Positions 57,601 to 64,000 of a stretch of 64,000 bases of DNA are shown here, one piece after another. The stretch spans positions 44,717,869 to 44,781,868 of the forward strand of contig NC_046683.1 of NCBI RefSeq assembly GCF_009870125.1, read 5' to 3'. Each line of letters begins with the position of its first letter. Within the stretch, counting starts at the first letter, position 1. The DNA comes from Drosophila pseudoobscura. Its lineage: Eukaryota; Arthropoda; Insecta; Diptera; Drosophilidae. A program made the position numbers and the translations under genes. Under the pieces are notes generated by a model. It searched no databases. It worked only from the letters and a program-made list of their open reading frames with translations, and was not told the DNA's origin.

Positions 57601-60600
57601 TGGTATTATAGAATATTATATGAAGCTGGAGGTGGAGGTGGAAAACTTCCTTAAGTTAAGTTCGGAATACCCGATTTCGAATCATCATAATTTGAAGATT
57701 TGTCAATTCTTGGTATTCATTTCAGCCGTTCTGCTCTTCTCTTCTTGTTACCTTTTGATTACAGGGTATTCAGAGCCAGAGGGAGGGAGCGAGAGAGAGA
57801 GAGAGAGAGAGAGAAAAAAAGCAACCGAGAAGCAACAAAAAAGTAACAACAAATGCCAAAGCAATCAACAAAATTGCAAAGTGCATTTTGCACTGCCAAC
57901 GTTTGCCACTCGGGCACTCTCAGCGAGGAAGGTGGGCGGGGGGCTTAGGTGGGGGGAGGGAGGAGCGCTGGTGGGTATTTTGTTGCTGGTGACAGTGACG
58001 TGCACTCGGCCCGGTTCGGGTACGGTTCGGTTCAGTTCGTTTGCTGGCTGGCAATGGACAAATGAACGCCCCTGACATCGTTAGTTGTTGTTGTTTTTGT
58101 TGTTGTTGTTGCAAATGTTGTTAAAATTGTTGTAAGTGTGCTTTTTTTTTTGTAGATGTTGTTGCAGTGCAACTGCAGCAATTGTTGTCGTCGCTGTCGT
58201 TGTAATTGTTGTTAGACAACGTAGTGGCGGTGGCCCGCGGGGGCACGCGGAAAATCCTGATTTGGTTATAACAACGCACATTTTGAAAAGCGAAAAACGA
58301 GCAACAAATTCAGAAACAACAACAACGCTACACCGAAAGAAAAAAACACAAGCTTCAAATATTGATTAACCAATATACAAATATATATTTTTGAAAGGGT
58401 GCTTGGGCTGTAAGGATTACCAGGAGATCCACAAGGGATGAGTAGTTGTGGGTACCACACCATTTAGAACCATTTTGGGAGCCTTTTTGGTGTTTTTTTT
58501 CCAGTGCACGGCACAACATGAATCTGAAATTCAAATTGGCAATCCAAATCCAAATCTAAAGCCAAGAAATGCGTGCACCGAGTGCCAGCTACAGCCCTGA
58601 GCCATGGCTAAAACGATACGATATAGTCACTCGGTAGAATGGAAAATGTCAGTGGATATAATCAAATAAATAATCTGGCTAAGTGCCGACGAGGGCTGCA
58701 CAGAGAACAGTGATGGGAAAATATGTCTTCAAGATGGAAAGTCGGAGACCAAACGGAATCGAACGGAGAAATTGCAGAGCGGACAACAATTTTTCTGGGC
58801 GGAAAAAGGAATTCAAACCAAAATTACATTAGGCCGCGAATAGGCCTTTGAATCAGAAGTACATTCCAGGACATTCCCCATCAAACGAATCATCCAATCG
58901 TTCAATCGAGTATTGGGGACAGAAGCAGACCATCAAAGTGATTGGCTTTGGCGTCTCCCCACTCAATTATCGACTTGTGCAGCCCTGGAGTGAGCGGTCT
59001 AACGCAGAAACTAACGCACTTTTCATTTTTCAAAAACTGCTCGGCCTGCTCGTGTGGAACCCCTTGACATTAATACGCGAGTCGCGGAGTCTGACTCCAA
59101 GAGAAGCCCAAGAGCTGGCCCCCCGTCCCCTCGCCCCAAGGGGTTGGCTGGTGCTGGGGCTGGGGCTGGGGCTGGGGTTCCGCTGTGGCCGCCGCAAAAG
59201 AACCTTGGACTGACGCTGAACTCGCACACAAAAGTGAACAATCTTTGCTGCCTCCATTCTCAGTCGTCTCCCGTCTCCGTCTCAGCCCCAGTCGCAGTGG
59301 CAGTCGCAGTCGCAGCGTTGACGACCGCTCGCAATGTCAACGGCTTGCCGGAGAGACCGGAGGGGGAGATCCGGGGAGCAGCATTTCAATGATTGCCTTG
59401 CCGCCCGAGACTGTGTCCGAGTCCGAGTGCTGGCTGTCGAGTTTCGAGTGTATCCTTGAAAACGAGAGTTCAATGCTTGGGCCGAGGGGCGCTTGAACCC
59501 AGTAGCAAGGACCAAAACGAAAAAACGGGACCTCCAGACCCAGACACAGCACCAAATCCCAACCCCACTCCCAGGGAGAGGGCTTTTTGGGCGTATAGAA
59601 GGACCCTATGATTGTGCCTCGCTTACGGCCTGAACTTCGACGAAATTGTTCAAGTTCAAGGTTGCCGGAAAGCCAGCCAGAGCCCCCAAAACGAGTCCAG
59701 ACACCACCCCTCCCCAGTTTCGGGTCTTTGTCTGCCGCACGAACACACACACACACACACTCACAGACATCTGAACACAGGCAGAGAAAAATGGCCGACT
59801 GAAGAAGTGTGGGCAGCCATTTTGTCTGTGCCCAAAACACCAATACCACAGCAAGTGGGATGTGGGGAGAGGGGTGGGGGTGCCAGACGGCAGTTTAAAT
59901 ATATATATTCCAAACATTTCCTACGCACAAAACACATTTACAGCCCACTCACCCCCCACACACAGAAGGGGAGTAGGGAGGAGTGGGCGAGGGCGAGGGC
60001 GAGGCAAATATCCTTTTGACCTTGAGCGCACAATTTCCACACGCAAAATTTATTGACCCGACGCAGGCGAACGAGTGGGAGAGAGAGAGAGTGGTAGAGA
60101 TTGGTAGAGAGAGAGCGGGAGGATTCGTCTGACTTGGCTTCGCCGCCGCGCCGCCGAAGGAAACTTGGAGAAAACAAAATGGAAAAAAGCATTGAAAGAA
60201 AACCCAAAATGTCCCGCCCCTCGGCCGAGTACTCCTCCCTGAGCTCTGTCTGGCTCTGACTGTGGCTCGAGAAAAGGAAGTAGGTGCCAGGACACGAAGG
60301 ACGCGGGAGCGGGCAGGCGTAGAGGCGTCAGTGGTGTCTGTGTCTGTGTCTATGTCTCTGTGGGTGGTTGCGGTATGGTATGCGTATGTGTTTGTGGCAT
60401 TCAGACGGTTCCCAGAACCGGGGAACAGATCCAGTCGCCGTCTGCCTTTCGTGTCAATAGACGTTTATTTGTCTGCCACCCGGCCACCCGGCCACCCGGC
60501 CACACCCTTTCCCCTAAAAGCCCCTTTCCACCAGAAACCCCTACGTGTGGGTGGTGCACCTTCCTCCGATTTAGGCAGAATGACGAGACAACAACCCGAG

Positions 60601-63330
60601 CGTCCGTCGACATTTGTATTTTTGTCTGCGACTGTGACTGTGACTGGTGTCTGGGGCGGTGACTCTTGGCCAAACAGCAAGTGGCTGAGAGGTGCGGACG
60701 GGAAGGGACGGGCCTGGACGCGACTGTGGTTGTGGTGTGACTGGATTGGCGTTGGCCCTTTATAGGGAGGACATCCTGTCGGGATTTAATAAACAAGTTA
60801 CTGGCCTTTTTATTTATTCCTGCCAGTTGTTGCCAGACCAGACAGTGTTTGTTCCCTTTTTTTTTTGGTGGCGGTACAACCAAAGGATGGAAGATTTTCC
60901 CAGTGGATGCTGCTTACCCCACACATAATGTAATTAGCAAAACTAGTTACGTTTTAATTTCTAAATTGTGAGTGTCTAGAATTATAAATGAAAGGACAAT
61001 TTTCAGTTGCAATTGTTTTTGTTGTTGTTGTTATGCGAATTTGAATATTTGGAAGTTTTGCAATGCGCGTCTTTGGCGCCATCTGTACAAATGCTTTTTC
61101 AGATTTTTTTGTGGGACGAAAAGCTCTTTTAAATGGCATTCCACACTTACGATCAATTCAATCCACAAGTCCCATTGGACTATAAGCTTTGGATTGAAAG
61201 CTTTGGGTTGGTACAAATTAACTACATTCCAGCTACATGACATCGCTCGGTGGCGGCATCCAACGACCGTCAGATAAACCAGAAGTTCTACATTCATTTT
61301 ACGTGAAATATACATACACCAATTTAACAGCCGTTAGTTCCCAATACCAACACACACCGATTTGGGGCGCCACTGAGCTAGCTCAAATTTCATGTAGATA
61401 CACACTTATTACATGTAAAATAAGCAATGTAAATACACTTGCGTGTTGTACAACACTATTGTTTTAAATAGTTTGGCGCCACGCTGCGCTTAAACGTTAA
61501 GCCAAAAACTTCTGGTTCAAATCTTAGAGATATGAAGATTGAGTGGGAGATAGATATTTTAGGTAGACAACAGATATTGAAAAGACACTCCAAATTCTAA
61601 CTATCACTCTTTATATAGTAAAGTAAAGATATCTCTTGACTTACCGCCCATTTTATCCAGCCGCTTCTCGATGTTCAGGCACTTGGACATGAGCTTCTCC
61701 ACGAGCAGGGGATTCGCTGCGGCGCTGGTCACGAAGCGGGGCTCCTCCGCATGAGGCTGGCCGCCCATCAAGGCGTACTCCAGCTTGGTGGAGCAGTCAC
61801 CGCCACCCACTGCGCCGCCTCCTCCTCCATTGCTATTGTTGTTGATCAGATCGCCGCAGAGAGCGGCTGCAGCAGCTGCCACTGCCGCCGCCGCCGCCGA
61901 GTTGGAGGAGCCGAAGGCCAGAAGCGCCTGCTGGCCATTGGCGTCGCCACCATCGCCCAGACTGGCGGCCACCGAGTCGACCAGGCCCTGGGCGCTCAGT
62001 TGGGCGTTCTCTTTGGCTAGCAAATCGTCGCCGGCCACCACGGCGGCGGCGACGCTGGCAAAGTCATCGTCGTCCACCACATCGGCGGCAGTGATGACGT
62101 TGTTGTTGTTCTCCTCCTAGAAAATACACAAAAGGGGGGGAGGGAGGGAGGGAGTGGGTTGTGGGGGGGTGTGGTCAGAGAGGGAGGGAGAGAGGGAGAG
62201 AGAGAGAGAAGAGCGGAAGAAAGGAAAAGAAATATATGATGAAAAATCCATTTAAACAAAAAGTAAAATCGAATCACCAATGGATCGATCCGATATATAT
62301 ATGTATATAGCAGTATGCATGATTGAGAATGTGTGGAATAGATATAGTTTTGGAAAACTTCTCTGATCTGTTCTTGGCGGATGTACATTTTCGACTTTCA
62401 CCTCAACGGTGGCCAAATCGGACAGCAGGCTCTCGATCTCAAAGTTGCTCTCGGAGAAGCTGCGGAAGAGCTCGTCGGAGGAGTCGCTGCCGCATAGCGG
62501 CTCCACCACCACATTGACGCTGCGTGCCGCCGATCCATTCAGTTCCCCGCCAACTCCACATCCAACTCCGATATTCGTAGAGCCTCCGATTCCGCCGATT
62601 CCTACGCCCTGTTGCTGTTGATTGTTGGGATTGCCAGCCGATTGGATTGTGGGATTGATGCCTTCCGTTCCATTCACCGCTGAATCATCCTGGAAGTGAG
62701 AGCATTTGGTGGCATTTTGAGAGAACGATTTCATAGGAAGTGTTTTTGGAATACAGGGAGTGGGAGTGGGAGTGGGGATGGGGTTTAAGCAAAGCATTCT
62801 CCAAAGTGGATGGACTCCCAGAGATCGATATGTTTCTTCGGAGCTTCTGTGGTGATGGTCGAACAATGATTGTTGAATTTATTCATGGAAGCATGGAATG
62901 TTGCAAATAGGACTTTTCTGGGACTTTTGTTGAGATTATTGGCGATTGGTTGTTGAAGATGTAGCTGCTGTAGATGCTGAATAGAGCTTGTGGGAATTGA
63001 TGAATATTAGATGAATAGGGATTCCGGATTGTGGAAATTGTTGAATATACATAGTTTGAAGTTGTTGATTAGTTGTTGAATAATTGGTGGATAATTCTTT
63101 CTCGAAATTGTTGAAAATATCGATGAAGTATTGTTGAATGTTTCATGAAGCTGTTGATTGGCTGAATTTAGTGTTACATCGCCCCCGATCAGGGATCTTT
63201 TAGGGTTGACTCCCCACGGGAGGGAATCTCGACATGTACTCACGGCTATGCATGTTGCCAGATCTAAGCCACCGACAAGACGACCATCGTTATCCGGACA
63301 CCAGAGCAGTGCATCGTCGATAAAGGGCAT
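24429..63330 (-). CDS. Eip74EF: Ecdysone-induced protein E74, isoform A (ETS transcription factor)
   Basis: Six coding exons joined in phase: 63330-63244, 62689-62387, 62116-61645, 27538-27131, 26951-26697, 25315-24429; total 803 residues (829 in D. melanogaster). It starts [17 protein letters not shown], as in known E74A. The A-specific part is acidic ([30 protein letters not shown]) and suits activation. The shared part has poly-Q, poly-A and His-rich tracts. The ETS domain at about residues 706-789 begins [18 protein letters not shown] and carries the recognition helix [12 protein letters not shown] with its two DNA-contacting arginines. E74A is a primary-response gene to high ecdysone and activates late puff genes in the nucleus. 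A 34-kb intron separates exons 3 and 4. The promoter and most of the leader lie right of the window. Confidence 0.95.
25316..26696 (-). other. Eip74EF: E74 intron before the ETS exon
   Basis: 1381 bp. It contains a (CA)n run at 25941-25961 and a (GT)n run at 26050-26076, complementary to each other and about 90 nt apart. The first ~150 bp after the exon boundary are pyrimidine-rich on the minus strand. No gene seen. Confidence 0.7.
26697..26951 (-). CDS. Eip74EF: E74 shared exon 5
   Basis: 255 bp with GTGCAG acceptor and GTGAGT donor. It encodes [20 protein letters not shown] followed by an Ala-rich run and [15 protein letters not shown], all matching known E74. Phase 1 at both ends. Confidence 0.93.
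27131..27538 (-). CDS. Eip74EF: E74 shared exon 4 (poly-Q rich)
   Basis: 408 bp, acceptor TTCCAG, donor GTGAGT. It encodes [19 protein letters not shown], several Q runs, [16 protein letters not shown] and [20 protein letters not shown]. This is the exon to which both the A- and B-specific 5' exons splice in phase 1. Confidence 0.93.
27996..28252. repeat. Inverted pentanucleotide arrays (CCATT)n ... (GGAAT)n
   Basis: (CCATT)n runs at about 27996-28025. Its complement (GGAAT)n occurs at 28203-28212 and 28227-28245, with degenerate GGAGC units to 28252. The spacing is ~200 nt. Confidence 0.65.
30128..30184. repeat. 20-bp hairpin / imperfect palindrome with GCGTATGTGT core
   Basis: The arm 30128-30147 (CATACTACGCGTATGTGTGA) pairs with 30184-30164 with one bulged base (30176) and two G-T pairs, leaving a 16-nt loop. 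Size and shape resemble a small pre-miRNA. A dyad-symmetric protein-binding site is the alternative. Confidence 0.6.
30903..30946 (+). repeat. (GGAC)n tetranucleotide microsatellite
   Basis: About eleven GGAC units, with one GGACA interruption near 30911. C+G-rich, unlike the surrounding CA/GT repeats. Confidence 0.85.
38464..39595 (-). CDS. Eip74EF: E74B-specific first coding exon
   Basis: 1132 bp, phase 1 donor GTAAGT. Ser run, Glu/Ala/Pro-rich region, acidic run ([20 protein letters not shown]), PLDLS motif (38657-38671) and the basic end [12 protein letters not shown]. Confidence 0.92.
39602..39658. repeat. Eip74EF: Imperfect dyad directly upstream of the E74B start codon
   Basis: ACGCGTCGTATGCGTGAC (39604-39621) pairs with the reverse complement at 39638-39658 (TTGCGTATACGC core) with two bulges. 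It ends 7 nt from the ATG, so it would lie in the E74B leader. Confidence 0.5.
40372..40422 (+). repeat. Hexamer array GTCAAC/GTCAGC containing ACGTCA sites
   Basis: Eight to nine hexamers alternate GTCAAC and GTCAGC. They create about five ACGTCA strings (TGACGT on the minus strand), the half-site of CREB/ATF-family factors, ~780 bp upstream of the E74B ATG. Confidence 0.75.
41664..41696 (+). repeat. (TTCGCG)n hexamer repeat
   Basis: Five to six units of GTTCGC/ATTCGC; CpG-rich. Confidence 0.75.
46495..46537 (+). repeat. (GTCTTGGCC)n nonamer minisatellite
   Basis: Nearly five units, with one CTGG variant near 46508. Confidence 0.8.
48229..48455 (+). repeat. Quasi-periodic GTATCT/GCATC array
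   Basis: At least eight GTATCT or GCATC words recur at irregular ~20-22 nt or double spacing (near 48229, 48271, 48293, 48312, 48379, 48396, 48418, 48447). Intervening sequence is not conserved. Confidence 0.5.
52547..52588 (+). repeat. (CAGATA)n hexamer repeat
   Basis: About seven units, one changed to CAGAAA near 52577. Confidence 0.85.
54042..54286. promoter_or_regulatory. Cluster of five ATCGAT/CGATA sites
   Basis: AATCGATA at 54042-54049, TATCGAT at 54082-54088, 54101-54107 and 54257-54263, and the full DRE TATCGATA at 54279-54286. Clustered CGATA words are bound by DREF and by the boundary factor BEAF-32 in Drosophila. Function here is inferred only. Confidence 0.4.
54114..54148 (+). 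repeat. (GAATAAG)5 heptamer repeat
   Basis: Five perfect units, lying inside the CGATA cluster. Confidence 0.9.
55081..55132 (+). repeat. (GCARA)n pentamer repeat
   Basis: Ten GCAGA/GCAAA units in mixed order followed by GCTTT. Confidence 0.85.
61645..62116 (-). CDS. Eip74EF: E74A-specific exon 3
   Basis: 472 bp between acceptor TTTCTAG and donor GTAAGT. It encodes [20 protein letters not shown], a poly-Ala run and [20 protein letters not shown], the last a conserved helix-like end. It joins 27538 in phase 1 across a 34.1-kb intron. Confidence 0.93.
62387..62689 (-). CDS. Eip74EF: E74A-specific exon 2
   Basis: 303 bp, acceptor CTTCCAG, donor GTACAT, phase 0 at both ends. It encodes [20 protein letters not shown], a Gly-rich insert, then [19 protein letters not shown] and [19 protein letters not shown]. 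Confidence 0.93.
63244..63330 (-). CDS. Eip74EF: E74A-specific exon 1 (start)
   Basis: 87 bp from ATG 63330 to donor GTGAGT at 63243. It encodes [20 protein letters not shown] and GLDLATCIA, essentially identical to known E74A. Confidence 0.93.
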
Positions 63331-63611
63331 CGCTGATAGGGCAAAGCCTGCACTGCAAATGCTGTTCACTGCCAGCGTGTAGCCGTTTCCTGAATACCCT
63401 TGCCAGTCGCGAAAATTCTGCTCAATCTTGACGGCACCCAGGTCCAGGGTCTCCTCGTGGCTTGCCTTGAAAATGTTTCCTCCTTTTGTTGGCTTCGCTC
63501 TGGAAGCCTTCTTTTCTTTGATAATTTTATAAATATATAATTGATTCTTCACAATAAACCTCCTCCCGTTTCTATCACACTTTTTCAAAAAACGCTTTTC
63601 TCTCTGTCTCT

Positions 63612-63629
63612 TCAAAAAAGATTTTTCAT
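63612..63629 (-). other. uORF of five codons in E74A leader
   Basis: ATG at 63629 reads MKNLF then TGA. It ends 281 nt upstream of the main ATG. Confidence 0.5.
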
Positions 63630-63740
63630 AAGATTTTTTCTGTTTTTGGAAATTTCGTTGTAGGCACTTTTTATAAGACGGTTTTGGTTTTTGGTTTTTA
63701 CAAAAAAAATTTGTATAAAATTTTGCTTAGATTTTTAGTC

Positions 63741-63749
63741 TTAGTTCAT
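63741..63749 (-). other. Minimal uORF (M-N-stop) in E74A leader
   Basis: ATG AAC TAA on the minus strand; a two-residue uORF. Confidence 0.5.
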
Positions 63750-64000
63750 GTGATTTTTTGTTGTATTTTTTGGACGCAAGAACGCAATTTACAAATTGGT
63801 GAAATATTCTTTCTCCCCTTTCCGTTTACTAGGCGTATACTTGATTTTTGATTTTGTTGAAATTTTTCTGTAAAAGTTTTTGATTTGTTTTTTGGTTGCA
63901 CACAAAAGTGTAAAAACGTTTAAAGAGTTCTTTTTTCAGTGTGTATAAATATAGTTTTGTTTGATTTTAATAATATTTTGGCTTTATTTTCGGAGTCTGG

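Larger units (their letters stand above)
40691..61644 (-). other. Eip74EF: E74A intron 3 upstream of the E74B promoter
   Basis: About 21 kb with no gene I can support on either strand. It is full of short tandem repeats and compositionally biased tracts: GA/CT, CA/GT, CAG/CAA, and G-rich or C-rich runs. Candidate regulatory clusters are listed individually. Apparent long open frames here are repeat-driven. Confidence 0.65.
63331..64000 (-). other. Eip74EF: E74A 5' leader, proximal part
   Basis: Non-coding, A-rich on the minus strand. It contains only two upstream ATGs, both opening tiny uORFs. The frame of exon 1 is open back to ~63615 but contains no ATG, supporting the start at 63330. The known E74A leader is ~1.9 kb, so the promoter is outside the window. 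Confidence 0.65.

Overview
The window is nuclear DNA from a fly of the genus Drosophila. The supporting signs are short GT-AG introns, TATA/Inr promoters, long poly-Q, poly-A and poly-S tracts, dense microsatellites, and proteins I recognise as Drosophila Inturned, Cyclin T, Jonah-type serine proteases and the ecdysone-induced ETS factor E74. The proteins differ from D. melanogaster in repeat tracts and small substitutions, so this is another species. An obscura-group fly is my guess, not a demonstrated identification.

Layout. At 1-1.4 kb (minus) lies the 5' part of a secreted leucine-rich-repeat gene that runs off the left edge. At 2.8-5.55 kb (plus) is a near-complete single-exon inturned. 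From 5.6 to 7.6 kb there is no gene, but there is a diverged ~196-bp tandem repeat and an AT-rich minisatellite. At 7.6-12 kb sit three chymotrypsin-like serine proteases (two minus, one plus), each with its own promoter and a very short 3' UTR. At 14.36-18.63 kb (minus) is Cyclin T in four exons. From 19.3 to 20.8 kb there are arrays of housekeeping-promoter motifs surrounding a second copy of the ~196-bp repeat. From 22.6 kb to the right edge (minus) lies Eip74EF (E74).

E74 was reconstructed exon by exon. Three shared exons (27131-27538, 26697-26951, 24429-25315, the last with the ETS domain) are joined either to three E74A-specific exons (63244-63330, 62387-62689, 61645-62116; 803 residues in total) or to one E74B-specific exon (38464-39595; 893 residues in total). 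All splice phases agree. The E74A leader continues past the right edge. The 27.5-38.5 kb and 39.6-61.6 kb stretches are intron plus the E74B promoter region. They are rich in microsatellites and contain a few unusual dyads and candidate regulatory clusters, but I see no nested gene.

Functionally the genes are independent: planar-polarity effector (in), midgut-type digestive proteases, the P-TEFb cyclin (CycT), and an ecdysone-response transcription factor (E74). From memory, in maps to 77B in D. melanogaster while Jonah74E, CycT and E74 map to 74E-F. The junction at 5.6-7.6 kb would therefore be a rearrangement breakpoint between species, and it is where the repeats lie. No bacterial-type system, CRISPR array, tRNA or rRNA gene was seen.
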